DNA of 64,000 bases from Phytophthora sp. 'mugwort' (taxonomy: Eukaryota > Oomycota > Peronosporomycetes > Peronosporales > Peronosporaceae), in the NCBI GenBank assembly GCA_033558025.1, contig JAUCEF010000016.1, positions 3,844,001-3,908,000 of the forward strand. Reading direction: 5' to 3'. Below, piece after piece: positions 43,826-54,812 of the stretch. The position numbers were made by a program, and so were the translations under genes. The first letter of the stretch is position 1, and each line of letters starts with the position of its first letter. The notes below the pieces were generated by a model. The model was not told the DNA's origin, made no database searches, and was given only the letters and a program-made list of their open reading frames with translations.

Positions 43826-46218
43826 TACTCACAGTACTGAAGTGAAGATTTGCATGAAACACGCTGTGCGTCAAATTCAACTTTTAATTCTGGATTTCGC
43901 GGAATTGAAAGTTGTTTGTCCATGATTTTCGAAATCGCATTTCACCTCGAACACCGCCTGAATGTCTACGTGAGTCACAACTAACAGCTCCTTGCTTTAG
44001 CATCAACGCAAATTGACGCACGAGTCCGCCTTAAAACACCACTAAAGTCGCACCCCCCACCTAATGGTGACATACTCCTTGAAGAATTTATCTGGATGTG
44101 ATACTGTCGTCTGCTAGTTCTTCAAGACCAAGGAACTTTCGAGGAGCACTGTAGTGTGTTCGTAAGTATTTACATTCCGAACCGTCACAACCTTTTTTTT
44201 TCGGAAACCCGAAAAAGATTTTCTGTTGTAGCTTCGAATTACTTCGTGCCATACTGTCGATCGCACTTAAAAGACGTTTCACATATGTTAGAGAGCCTAC
44301 CCAAAGAGTCGTCGTTAAAGCGAAATACTAACCCAGAAAACGCATGGCGCATGGATCACTCTATCCATTGGGTAGTACTAGTAGTAGTACCCAGGAGCAA
44401 ATGCTTAGCAAGGCCCGTTTGCGTCGATCTTTGAAATGATATGGTAACGCCGGAAGTTCGTCAAGCTTTAAAAGACTCCAGCAATCGTGCACAGTAAGCC
44501 GCGATGTATCATTCCAGGGTGGACTTCAACAATGTTCGTCTACTTCAGTTTTTCTAAGCGTATTTTTTTCACGATGATCCCGTCTAAATCTTTGCTCTCA
44601 AGAACCACCGAAGGTTTAAAACATGAAGCGCGGCGCAAACCTACGTAATCTGACAACTAGAATAATCACGCTGATAAGCCCTCAGTACGCAGAGTTTCAC
44701 CTCTGGAACACGTTGCCGTAGTCCGCTTAACACCCACATTCCTCCGCTGGTGACGGTATCTGCTTAACTCCATCACGACGATAGACTTCCTTAGTAAAAC
44801 GACAGTACTCGCACTAATATCTGCGTTATTGCGACCTCACAACATCTCTCTAGCATCACGAATGACGAATGGAAAACAATACGAATCAAACTTCAATAAT
44901 CGGCAATAACGCACAAATTGCGCACGTGCATGCAGCCTGCGACGACCGTCCACCACCGTTAGTACCTCATCCAGTCAGAGTTATCTGCTAGATCGCATGA
45001 AGCTGGGAATCTGCCTTCAAGTCGGTCCAAACTTGGTCGCACGACTGCACGAGCGAAGAATAGATGAACTCGCACTCTTAAGCTGTGCGGAGCCTGTACC
45101 AACTGCTTCTCGTGAGCTCGCGTCGAAACTTACTCGCTGGAAGGTATCCGCAATAGCAAGACTGGCTGGCGGGCGGAAAGTTTCCACACATTTAAGTAGC
45201 CAGTCAGGTGTGCTGGGTTCGCGTCAAGTCTCAGAGCACGGGCCCCACCAGCTCTTACTTGCGCTCAAGAACGCCGTCGAGCTTCAAGCCCGGTCCCAAC
45301 TTGAGTCGGGTCTCAGCTGCATAGTCCTGTTTGATTTTCCAGCTCAGGTCATTCCTTGCACTTCCATCGTACGGTCCGCCACCTCAAACTGATAACGCGC
45401 ACGTTAGTTGAGACCGGAGCTTCGTCCCAGAGTTTTGATGCAGCTTCTGCTGCGGATCAGACCGCTTCGGGACATCTGAGCCTCTGCGAGTGGTGTCACC
45501 GGAGTCTCCGTCCAGTATAACTCACGCTCGCTCCAGAATACAGCTCGAGAGTATGACAGGCTCTCCGTCATTTGTGTCAAACTTTCTTTCGACGTTCAAC
45601 CGCCAGTCACGTACGATTCATAACTGCAATATCTTAGCGTCGTCCAGCTGCGCTGGAGCTTTAATTGTTCCATGAACCCCGTCTCGTAGCTAGGCGGGAT
45701 GACCTCCGTATTAATCCTCGTCCCGTAAACCCGACCGATTTTTCGATATCCAACTTCTTGTTAATAAATCCTAGCGAACCAGATAAAGCGGCGGCACATC
45801 ACCAAACGCGTCGCCCCGCCTTCGAAACTCCCTTGAGTCTCCGCCACAGTCAGGTTGGTGTGGCGTCGCAGCACCTTCAACGAAAACCCAGAAGAAAAAA
45901 AATAAAAAAATCACCGTCCAGATAAATCCCAAGCCATCATCACACAACAAAGCGGCAAAATTCGTGCAGACGCCAACAAACTAGAAGAAAACACAGAACA
46001 TTAAGCCCAGTCCACCCGTTTGGCCACGGGTCAAGAGAAAACCAACCGCTGGCTTGCTGGATCCCAATTCCGACGGCATTTATGAAGTTTCGCAGCGACC
46101 CCAAAGGCCCATTGTAACTCCCTCTATCTGCGCCGGACACCGAACCTCTCGCCCCACGCCCTGACCGCTTCGAGATTTGCAGGCTTTCACTTTGTCATAC
46201 CCGTGTGAACAAGACGCG
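43826..46218. other. Long intergenic region and leader of the next gene
   Basis: No supported gene in almost 2.4 kb. A plus-strand frame of 131 codons (44997-45392) has no recognisable motif. The last 700 bp are pyrimidine-rich and probably include promoter and 5' leader of the gene at 46219. TTTCACTTTGTCATACC at 46185-46201 is a loose match to the oomycete initiator. Confidence 0.45.
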
Positions 46219-48396
46219 ATGACATTCTCGTCGACACTTCAGCTCCGGATTTTCGGTGACCACTCGCTTGACAAGAAGCTGACTAGTCCGCAGGGTTTAA
46301 CCGAGAGGAATGGTGACCATAACAACTCGGATCCCAACACGCGGTGCTCGATCTCTAGTGACGGTAAATGGACAAGTTTGAAGCGTGAAGACCTCCTTCT
46401 TGATGGTGGAGCCTCGGGTGGATACTCAGGTTCTTCGACTACGACCCACCAAGGAAGCAACAACGTCGTGAGTGCTAGTCCGTTGACTATTCCTGTCAGT
46501 TGTGATGGAAGTGCAGCTTCTTCTCACTCGGATTGGAACGCGATCTCATCGAACTCGTTTGATGAGACGTACTTGGAGAATGACTATGCGAGTGGGAGTG
46601 GGGGGGTCCCCATGTCTTCTTCGAATTCTTCTCTTAATCACTTGCACGAGCCGATGAACAAGCTCGCTCTTGAGAACGAAGATCACGATCTGCCTGTCAT
46701 TTCAATGCCGTATCCTGGTACTAGCTGGTTCTTGAGCGGAAAGAATGAGAATGGGTTTTGTCTGCCTTCTCTTGGAGGAATCACACCTCGTTGTTCACAA
46801 GCCCTGAGCTCCGTGACAACCGAGACCAGTGCTGCATTCAGCACCAGTTGCCCTTCAAGTTTCCACTCAATCAGTGTGGATTATCCGACCACAGCAGGAA
46901 AAATATCGGGTGATGTCGTCTCCTGCCCATCAGATGCGCCGTCTCCGGTTCAAATGGAAAGTTTTACTCCATGTCTTCCACACGCGCTGGAGCCTTCGGA
47001 GCTGCTTTTCGAGGATATGAGCACTTGGACTGGACCCTCCGGAGACACGTACGATAACCACCACTATCACCAGCAGCATGGCCAGCCGTTCTACAACGTA
47101 ACCTCGCATCCAACAGCTTCAACTGGTTATCTCTACTTCGATGGTGCAGGTGCCTCCACCAGTTCCATGTCTTCTCTTCAGGAATACGCACCGATGTATC
47201 AAAATCATCCGCTTCCTTCTAGTGTCTCAACTGGGCCATCCTTGTATCGACAGGTGCCTAGTCAGGAAACTTTCCACACGGATGTTCACTGGACCTCGAA
47301 TCAAATGCAGCATCACTATTCGACTCCGACTTCAACCGGGAGCACGACACCCACTGAGTCTGTCAAGAATCCAAGTGGCCCTCTCGATGGGAGAGGGCAA
47401 CAGAGTGCACCTGGGTCACTACAAGAAGGACATACTATCAAGCGTATGCTGCGCTCCTCAGCGCTTGGACGGGTGGACAACAATGTGCAGGCGATGTCGC
47501 ACTCGACAGGAGCTTTGTCAAAGACAAATAACGCGTTGGCAGTCAAGCAAATGCCCTTTCCGACCACAAATCCCGTGTCTCCAAGTCAGTCGGCTCGAAT
47601 TCAGCTGCTTACAGCTTTGAACGACTGTTACTGGAAGAATGGCCGCAAGAACTTGCAGTGCTTCCCGGCGTGTCCCGAGCATCACGATTTCTACTCCATG
47701 AAGATGAACAACCGCAAACATTCCAGTGTTGGTGTATGTCGTGGACCCGTCTATTGTCACGCCTTCACAGACGCTGCCGAGTTTCTCCCAGCAGCGTCAA
47801 CGCAGCAGATGAAGCACGAACAAGGCGTGCGAATCCCGTCTGGAGGCAGCAATGCACGAGAGCTCTTCGTGCTTGGTCGGTTCGAGCGCGTGCCTCAGCA
47901 AGAGAGCACCAATCTGTTGGAAGAGCTGAACGCTCCTCCATCGTTCGCAAACGCCGCAGCATTTGAACAATTCCGTTTCATGTGCTTCCAAGCTGTGGAA
48001 ATGGAAGAACGCCGTGTCATGTTGCCGGAAGCGCCTCACGACTCATCTCCACACTCATCTAAGACAAAGTTAGGATTATCAGAAACCTCGAACAAGCGCT
48101 TCATTCGAAGCACTTGGTTCTTCCTACCAGACGTCTGGAAGGTGCAGCCCATGTTGAAGAAGAAGCGCAAGGCGACACGCTCGGCCCCTGCGCAGACGTT
48201 CCCATTCTGTTTCCGCATCTTTATCTACACGCGCGACCTCAATGGCTCTGGATATTCCTGCATCGCTGATACAGCTTCGAGTTTTTTCGAGCTCTACTCG
48301 ACGCGAACGGTGGACCGGGTCAAGCGCAAGTATTGGGGTGGTGAGGGCTCGTCAGGCCAGCGAACGCCCAAGCAGCGAGGACTCAAGCGAGTCTAG
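46219..48396 (+). CDS. Unknown 725-residue protein with Ser-rich N-terminus
   Basis: Single open frame from ATG 46219 (the frame extends upstream only through a non-ATG codon). I do not recognise a family. Residues 1 to about 465 are Ser/Thr/His/Gln-rich and low in complexity, as in transcription or signalling regulators. The C-terminal 260 residues are well structured. They begin with a Cys/His cluster (CYWKNGRKNLQCFPACPEHHDF and VCRGPVYCHAF, about 487-535) that could bind zinc, and end in FCFRIFIYTRDLNGSGYSCIADT and a basic tail (KRKYWGG...KQRGLKRV). The tail could serve as a nuclear signal. The dynein light-chain gene starts only 108 bp downstream. There are no breaks; codon use is even and typical of a host gene. 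A nuclear regulator is a guess. Confidence 0.8.
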   Translation: MTFSSTLQLRIFGDHSLDKKLTSPQGLTERNGDHNNSDPNTRCSISSDGKWTSLKREDLLLDGGASGGYSGSSTTTHQGSNNVVSASPLTIPVSCDGSAASSHSDWNAISSNSFDETYLENDYASGSGGVPMSSSNSSLNHLHEPMNKLALENEDHDLPVISMPYPGTSWFLSGKNENGFCLPSLGGITPRCSQALSSVTTETSAAFSTSCPSSFHSISVDYPTTAGKISGDVVSCPSDAPSPVQMESFTPCLPHALEPSELLFEDMSTWTGPSGDTYDNHHYHQQHGQPFYNVTSHPTASTGYLYFDGAGASTSSMSSLQEYAPMYQNHPLPSSVSTGPSLYRQVPSQETFHTDVHWTSNQMQHHYSTPTSTGSTTPTESVKNPSGPLDGRGQQSAPGSLQEGHTIKRMLRSSALGRVDNNVQAMSHSTGALSKTNNALAVKQMPFPTTNPVSPSQSARIQLLTALNDCYWKNGRKNLQCFPACPEHHDFYSMKMNNRKHSSVGVCRGPVYCHAFTDAAEFLPAASTQQMKHEQGVRIPSGGSNARELFVLGRFERVPQQESTNLLEELNAPPSFANAAAFEQFRFMCFQAVEMEERRVMLPEAPHDSSPHSSKTKLGLSETSNKRFIRSTWFFLPDVWKVQPMLKKKRKATRSAPAQTFPFCFRIFIYTRDLNGSGYSCIADTASSFFELYSTRTVDRVKRKYWGGEGSSGQRTPKQRGLKRV

Positions 48397-48504
48397 TTCT
48401 TTTCCGTCCTGTAGCTGTTGGAATCCATAGAAAACTAGTGCCAATTAACGGATATGTTGACGTGAACCGACGCCGTTTTCCATCAGTCGCTTTTTGTCAT
48501 TATC

Positions 48505-48852
48505 ATGGGACCACCAGACGCGTCGAAGATTGTGGGTGATGATGGAGCTCCGCTCGCTGATGGCGCTGGCTCGGGCAAACTCCCCAAGATCACGATCCTG
48601 CGACTGGAACTGGGCACTGCCATGAAGAACGAGGCTGTGACGCATTTGATCCAGATCTTGCAGGCAACTCCCAATGCGATTGAGAAGGACATTGCCACGG
48701 ATATGAAGAAATATTTCGACCAAAAGTACGGACAAACCTGGCACTGCATCGTGGGTAAAGGGTTTGGATGTTCTATCGCATACGACACGCAGTACTTGCT
48801 CTTTTTCCGCGCTGACCAGCAATACGTGCTGCTCTTTAAATCTACCGAATGA
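48505..48852 (+). CDS. Dynein light chain, LC8 type
   Basis: Single-exon protein of 115 residues. From residue 40 it follows the LC8 fold: MKNEAVTHLIQILQ, then IEKDIATDMKKYFDQKYGQTWHCIVGKGFGCSIAYDT and a terminal LLFKSTE. LC8 forms a dimeric hub that holds dynein intermediate chains and many other partners through short linear motifs. This serves cytoplasmic transport and, in oomycetes, zoospore flagella. The N-terminal extension of about 35 residues is Asp/Gly/Ala-rich and makes the protein longer than the ~89-residue animal LC8. Glycine and serine positions of the binding groove differ slightly (GKGFGCSIAY), so it could be an axonemal LC8-like paralogue. The gene is convergent with the COQ7-like gene 122 bp away. 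Confidence 0.92.
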   Translation: MGPPDASKIVGDDGAPLADGAGSGKLPKITILRLELGTAMKNEAVTHLIQILQATPNAIEKDIATDMKKYFDQKYGQTWHCIVGKGFGCSIAYDTQYLLFFRADQQYVLLFKSTE

Positions 48853-48974
48853 GCGGCATTTGGACAAACTTTTAGGATCATCAGCTTCCTGTTATTCAGT
48901 TTTTCAACACGAAAAATCCTTTCGATCTGCGTTATTGCATCAGAATGACCAAGAGGGGTAACCTTATTCAGTTC

Positions 48975-49934
48975 TTACACGGCCTTGGCGACTTGAATCA
49001 GCACCTTTAGAGAAGTCTTGGCGAACGTCGTCACGGGGTCTGGGCTCCCCTTGTTCGGGTCCAAAATGTCAGGAGTGTGGGTGTCCACAAACTCTTGCTC
49101 TTCGTCACGTGCCACCTTGAACAACTGTCCAGAGCCATAATGGGACATGGGGTTCATTAACACAACCCGTAACGAGCTAGTACCTTTACAAGCTACGTAC
49201 CTCCTTGAGCTCGACCATGTCGGGTTTGCTGGCGTAGATCTCGCGGATCTGGTCGTTGTAGTAGTCGCTCACCGCCATTTTGACACCCGTCACGAATGAC
49301 GTACTGATCGTATCACCCAATGGGTTTAGCGCGCAGCCTGGAGCGGAACGGCATCACTTAGAATTCATTATTCAGCCCGTCTCTACTGCGCTACTGACGT
49401 ACCGACAGCGAAGCTGCTAAGCTTTACCGCTGGAATCACTAGACTCGGTCGAAATCGGAAGTCTTTCGTGCGAACAGCGTTTTCAATACGCTGCACTGCC
49501 TTCTTCTCAGTATCGCGTAGCTCCTGTACGAAAACAATTATGGTTAATACATTATCTCAATCATAATAGGGAATGTATCATCTCTACCTTGAGCTTCTCG
49601 AAGTGCGCAACGGAATATGTTTTCATCACATGGAACTCCGCCACCTGCACAGTATATATATATATATATATTTAATAAAATATTAATATAATAATTACCA
49701 AGATTTTCTTCATCTTAGCGCAGATGATGGAACCTTGGCGTCGAGCAGCTTGGCGCTGGCCACCTGCATGGCGTGACCGCCACGCAGCATCTCGCTGACC
49801 TCCGGGTCATGCACCTGTGGGTGCGCGGGTACGTCGCCGCAGCCCTTCTCCAGCCAGTTGGGTCGCGCATAGGTGGTGGACGCGCGGCGAACGCCGGCCT
49901 GGCGGCGAACAAGCACTAGGCTTTGCTTTAGCAT
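48975..49934 (-). CDS. COQ7-like mitochondrial protein with lost diiron ligands
   Basis: Five exons on the minus strand (49934-49699, 49644-49588, 49523-49403, 49337-49201, 49124-48975) with GT-AG introns of 54, 64, 65 and 76 bp. The start has an Arg/Ser-rich mitochondrial presequence (MLKQSLVLVRRQAGVRRAST). Homology to COQ7 (5-demethoxyubiquinone hydroxylase) is seen throughout: EMLRGGHAMQVASAKLL, RPSLVIPAVKLSSFAVGCALNPLG, VSDYYNDQIREIY, VARDEEQEFVDTH. Most diiron ligands are replaced: DHAGE is GHAMQ, ExxH is SVAH, VEExxxxHY is VKMAVSDYY, EELEH is EEQEF. Hydroxylase activity is therefore unlikely and a structural or lipid-binding role is possible. Exon 1 contains an apparent one-base frameshift near 49735 (error or mutation), because the protein continues (IICAKMKKIL) in another frame to the splice donor. 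Confidence 0.75.
49653..49671. repeat. TA dinucleotide microsatellite in intron 1 of the COQ7-like gene
   Basis: About nine TA units lie next to the 3' splice site of intron 1 (intron 49645-49698), leaving little pyrimidine tract. Confidence 0.85.
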
Positions 49935-50728
49935 AATGGGAAGTGGAGACGAATCGGACTTTAGTGGAATTGACAAACATGCATACATGTACTGTAGCCA
50001 TAAAGAACGATATTTGGGAAAATCCGCAAAATATTGTGCTTCCCGCCTGTATTTGCCAAAATTGTCCGATTGAGCGAATCGCCCCAATACAATTTTTTAG
50101 TTTGATCATGCCTGGTCTATGCGCTTGCAATGAAGTAAATCGTACTTAATATTGTGTCATAGTGAGCACAAGCGATTTTACTGCGTGATTGATTCGATGC
50201 ATCGCGTATGGAAATTTTGAGTAGAAAGCACAATAAATTACGGATAAAGTACCTATGTGTCCTCCGATATCCTCTGGGATAACCATTGGATTTGATACGT
50301 GATTTGACATTTCTGTTCGGCCGAACTGCTAAATCTCTAACTAGTTACCGTAAATTTTAGCTGAGTTTTGCTAGGCGTTTTACTGTTTGCATTTCGCGTA
50401 AACTGACAATTTATATAGTGCAAATGCGGATGCAGCAGTTCTGAGGACCCACGCCTGTGCAAACTAGCTTATAATAAGGCTGCTGAAGATGACTGCCAAC
50501 TTCAGTTGGAGGAGCAAGCGACGGACTTTCCCAGCGGCATCGTTATATGCCCGATCTCCGTCACGGTGTCCGCCACCGGCTACACGCAAAGCCTTCGACG
50601 TGAGGATCCATATATGTCCGGGCTGACGTCCCTACCTCCGTGGTAGGTTGTTTGCTGATATATCTCTGAAGATCAACACCTGTTCATTTCATATCTGCCG
50701 GTATTGCTCAGCGACGGAACGCCGGCAA
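49935..50728. other. Intergenic upstream of the COQ7-like gene
   Basis: No supported gene; a plus-strand frame at 49943-50149 overlaps the promoter side and has no motif. The right end approaches the left terminal repeat of the MULE. Confidence 0.45.
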
Positions 50729-50847
50729 CACTGTAAGAATGGGCTTCCATCACTAAAAACACAGACGTCGACACTGAGGGTTAGGTGGGTGGCGAGCACT
50801 GAAGCTGAAGGTCGCGAGCACTGAAGTGGAGGGCTCCAACACTGTAG
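50729..50847 (+). repeat. Left terminal inverted repeat of the MULE
   Basis: Matches the reverse complement of 54684-54780 from CACTGTAAGAAT to CCAACACTGT. It has an extra internal 22-bp tandem duplication (GCGAGCACTGAAG word repeated at 50792 and 50814) absent from the right end. Confidence 0.85.
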
Positions 50848-51038
50848 AATTATAAATACCTAGCTCAGGGATGAATAGTGGCGCAAATAGCTTCGAGCTC
50901 TGAGTGGTTAAATATGGCTAGAATAGAGATAAAGCTGCCTTTGTTGCTGATCTTTATGTCCGTTTTCTTAGGCGATGCTCGCTTCTAATTAGACAGTAGC
51001 CGTAGGTCGGGCTTCTCCACCAAAATCGGAGAGGTCCG

Positions 51039-53590
51039 ATGGAGGTTCTGTCCTCTAGCATGGAAGCAAGCCAAGTCGCATATGCCACGGTGTCCAGAGA
51101 ACCAAGCCAATCAAGCTCCAGTGATGATGAAATCTTGTCGGGGACTGAGGTTTTTTCAATCTCATCGGGCTCGGAGTTGCGCTGCTGCTTTAATTGGCTG
51201 AACTGTACCGGTCTAACATTGATTTTAACGCTTTAGTCCGATGGCGCGGATGCTGCGGGGCCTCTCCAGCTAGACCTCGACCACAATGGCAGCTTATATG
51301 GAGCTCCGCCGAATCTAGTGACACGTTTGCATCGGTGAAAGAGTGTCTACCCAGCTTCGCTAGAAAGAAGAACGAGCTGTACCCTTGTACTATAGACCAC
51401 GCGTCTCAAGACCAGATCATCGTCCCCGGGGAGCGCATACAATGTGTACTATCTTAGCGAAGTGCGTCTCGACGCGATGCGCACGACAAGAGGTCGCGTG
51501 CACGTGCCGCTACAAGATAAAAATTTGTGAAGACAGCGAACTTATTGACGTATTTCAAGAGTGAGATCATGTTATGCTCGACGAGAATGTAACACGCTGA
51601 GCAGGAACTCTTCCATCACGTCGCACGTGTTATTTGCGGGAGTCTGCATGGACATAAATGAAGGTGTCTTTAGTGGCGTCCGTCCATTGGAGAAGCAAGT
51701 GCAAGGCTACGTGAAGCGGTGGCGCGGAAGCATCGTGATGAAATTTCAATGCAGCCCGTGATTGACATTTGTGCTAGCTCAATATTCGAATTGGTGAGAG
51801 ACGTAGCTCAGACTGGAGATGATTTACTCGACTTTTGCGACTCACAAGACGAGAATGGGTCTCTCATCCCTGACATTGGCAATGCGTCCGATGACTCGCC
51901 GTTCCGCATGGGCCTCGCTTCCTACTCCCTGTGAAGCGTACGTTAACGTGCCACAGGATCCTCTGCGTCACTATCTTACATTTAGATAGCACGGACAAGA
52001 TGGTGCGCCAGCGCTACAGCGTCTTCATCTTAGGGATTTCAGACAGCTGCGGTCAGTATTTTCCTCTGATCTACTACTTGCATTCCAACGTCGGGCCGAA
52101 GACGTTGCATGGTGTCTTTCTTACTTGAAACGTGCCATGCTGAAGACCTTTTTCTCCACAGTTTGTGATGTCCGATGCAGACAATGCTCAATACAACGCT
52201 TGCATTGGGGAGCTGCCGGCTACAAAAGTGTTGGTTCCACGTTTGCCAGAATGTCTGAAAAAAAGCTTGGAAGCTGAAGATGCTCGAGAGAGACACTATT
52301 TTCAGTGACCTGAATGATCTTTATTTCTATCGCTCACAAGAAGAATTTGAAACTAAACAGGCCGTTGTCAAAACCAAATGGTGGACTGCCGCAGGTGTGA
52401 GCGCTCGGTTTCGTACGGTCACGAAGAAAATCACCCAACAGTGGCTAGATAACCCACACTCCCGAATTGGCAAGCATTCCATACCCCACCACCAATAACC
52501 CTGTAGAACAATATCACAGGACTATGAAGTTAGTAAACAGCACTTCCGAGCGACTCCTATTGAGATGGTTGTACTTTTAAACCAGTCGCGTCCCGGCTTT
52601 CTTGCCAAGAAAATTCCGTTTACCAGCGTAACGAAGGTCTCGAAGCGTCTCAAAGCGCACTACAATCGTATTAAGAAGCGCGGCGAGCTTACGGCGACCT
52701 TACTACAGCCCAATGGAGACCTGCAACACAAGCTTCTGCAAGTGAAGCACAAAAAAACTGCCGAAATCGGTACTCAACAACTCCACACAATGTAGAGATC
52801 CTGCCTTCGAGCATCGTGAGCGATTACTTTTACAACGCAACGGAGTGCTTGTAATGACGGCCAAACACGGACAGCCAACGTCGGAACGAGCCGGCGAACT
52901 TCAAAAAAAAGAAGCAAAAGAAAAGTGAGTTGCATGCCGACGACTTTAACCAACACATCAAGTCGTCGCACACTGTGCGAATGCAGTATGAAGGCATGCC
53001 CGAGGACGGATGAATTGTAGATGCGACGTCAAGGGCGTGCTAATATCGCTTTCATGGAAAATACAGCATGTGCCCGCACATTATTGAGGCAACAAAGGTG
53101 TCTGGACTTCCTGCTTAGGCCTGCCGAACCCAGTGCGCCGATTTGTGACGAGAGACAAACGACAACGAAATGGAAATGTACAGGGGCACACCAGCATTAA
53201 CAATCAAACCGGCCAAAGGTACAACGCAAACATCACAGATACCGTCGCGGTGGTTATGAGGAGCTCATTCATCAGAACTTATGCTTTCACATGGCGTCAG
53301 TGCTGATCTCCCTTTTACGGCAACGTCCGAACTGGCAGCACCTACTTCACTACCAACAATCATCGAAGGTCCTTCGTCAGACCTAGGCGATCACTTGCTT
53401 CCGCTTCGAGTGCGATGCACTCCCGTACCAGCATTTACAGAGACGATTACAGGAATGACAGGCAATTATGCCGAGCGCGCAATGACAACAGCTACTTCCA
53501 GACCGAAAAACGAAATTCGAGCACCGCATCAGTGTGGTGGAGCGGATCCGCTGAAATTCAGTAGGATCTCAACTCACACGCACTGAGCCC
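51039..53590 (+). pseudogene. MULE transposase pseudogene with SWIM finger
   Basis: An acidic Ser-rich N-terminal part (51039-51236) is followed in shifting frames by LDSTDKMVRQRYSVFILGISDSCGQYFPLIYYLHSN (51983-52090, first catalytic Asp region) and VMSDADNAQYNACI (52168-52205, second Asp). NPVEQYHRTMKLVNST follows (52500-52545, the TNNPxExxH/N motif), and then a SWIM zinc-finger tail (SMCPHIIEATKVSGLP near 53067-53118). Stops occur in every frame. It belongs to a different MULE lineage from those at 17.2, 35.2 and 55.3 kb, judging by the motif context. Confidence 0.83.
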
Positions 53591-53599
53591 AGACACCGA

Positions 53600-54600
53600 C
53601 TAACGGAGGGGGTACTCCGTGGCCGTGTTGTTGCTGAGTGGTTCATCTTGTGTACCCGTCGGCGGGCTGGTCTGCTCTCTCATTGACACGAGATGCGAAC
53701 TTGGTGGGCCTTGGACGTCCTTGTGGGGACTTGGGAGGGGGTGGATCGCGCGGGTATTTCCTGCGCACGAGATCCGGTATCTGTTTGGTCTTGAGCTCTT
53801 GCGTAGACCTTGTGGATCCGTAATAGAAATACGGGATCCGGAGTTGTTCCATTTTGAGGGTGTCCTTTCTCCTTATCGGAGTTGTCCTTGTTCCTATACG
53901 ATGCTTGCCGCCTCCAATAGCGGGATCTTGAGAAGCCAAAGGGCGAGCTCGACCTGGCCAAACTATCCAGAGGCTGCCACGTGTGCGGGAAGATCGCCAA
54001 AGTTAGGCTTGATATATATGTGGGGCCAATAGAAATCCCCTTAACTATATTCAAGTCTGTCATCCAGTGCAAATTCGGTTCTGATTTATGCCTTAGCCTA
54101 TCTACCTTCGGATCCCATCCCAAAACCTACCCTACGGACTATTTATAACCCAGGGTCCCATCTCTGACACTCTCCTGGCCAATCGTCTCCCTTCTACCTC
54201 CATCTAGCTACGGATCTTCTACCAGGGGTGCACTAAACTGATCGGATCCGGTACTTAGGACCTCATCCCATGGGACGGGTCCAGGATCCGTACCACATAC
54301 AGATCAGGCATCTTGCATGGTACGGATCCATCACCTGGACGATGTCATGGCTGCCGCTGGCGACTTGGATCCCCCAGCTGCCGGTCAACCTCCATCTTAT
54401 CCGGATCTGCAATACCACATCAGCAAGCTAGAGTGGACGAGATGTCTGGAGATTTGTTGGGGGGGGGCTAGTACGACCACGCGAGCGATTGCATCGCTGT
54501 CCAGAAGACGATTATCAACTAACCGCGAATCTTGCGACGACACCAAAAAAAAACGACGACGATGCTAGCGGCAATAGGCTAGAGGAGGGAACGATGCTGC
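53600..54600. other. GGATC-rich segment inside the MULE
   Basis: The words GGATCC or GGATC recur about ten times between 53740 and 54410, a density not seen elsewhere in the window. Both strands have open frames near 53620-54120. On the plus strand ELDLAKLSRGCHVCGKIAKVRLDIYVG is a possible zinc-knuckle context. I cannot decide between captured host sequence, retroelement gag and simple decay. Confidence 0.45.
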
Positions 54601-54683
54601 TGATTACATTACGTGCAGTTTACTCGACTGGACGTGCTTTTGTACGGTAGGCGTGCATTTCAGTGCTTATGACTTGGGGGGTT

Positions 54684-54780
54684 GTACTGTGTTGGCCACT
54701 CTCCACTTCAGTGCTCACGACCCCACCTCACCCTCAGTATCGACGTCTATGTTTTCAGTGCTGAAGCCATTCTTACAGTG
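54684..54780 (-). repeat. Right terminal inverted repeat of the MULE
   Basis: Reverse-complement partner of 50729-50847; ATTCTTACAGTG at 54769-54780 corresponds to CACTGTAAGAAT at 50729-50740. Confidence 0.85.
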
Positions 54781-54812
54781 CTGCGACTGACACTCATGCT
54801 CAGCTTCCGGTG

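Larger units (their letters stand above)
50729..54780. mobile_element. MULE with long terminal inverted repeats
   Basis: Two matching inverted segments, 50729-50847 and 54684-54780, enclose a broken MULE transposase (51039-53590) and about 1 kb of other sequence. Long terminal inverted repeats are the hallmark of Mutator-like elements. Weaker similarity extends outward on both sides (CCGG...GCTSAGC), so the true ends are probably near 50698 and 54812. The outer target duplication was not resolved. The 1-kb segment between the transposase and the right repeat (53600-54600) is dense in GGATC words and contains a CHVCGK zinc-like motif, unlike the rest; it could be captured DNA. Confidence 0.8.

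Noticed and set aside
44997..45392. 131-codon plus-strand frame
   Set aside because: No motif, no promoter signal, and composition like the surrounding non-coding DNA.
46177..46218. Upstream extension of the 725-residue protein
   Set aside because: The frame there starts at a TTG codon; the first ATG is 46219.
48445..48881. Minus-strand frames of 140 and 132 codons
   Set aside because: Antisense shadows of the LC8 dynein light-chain gene.
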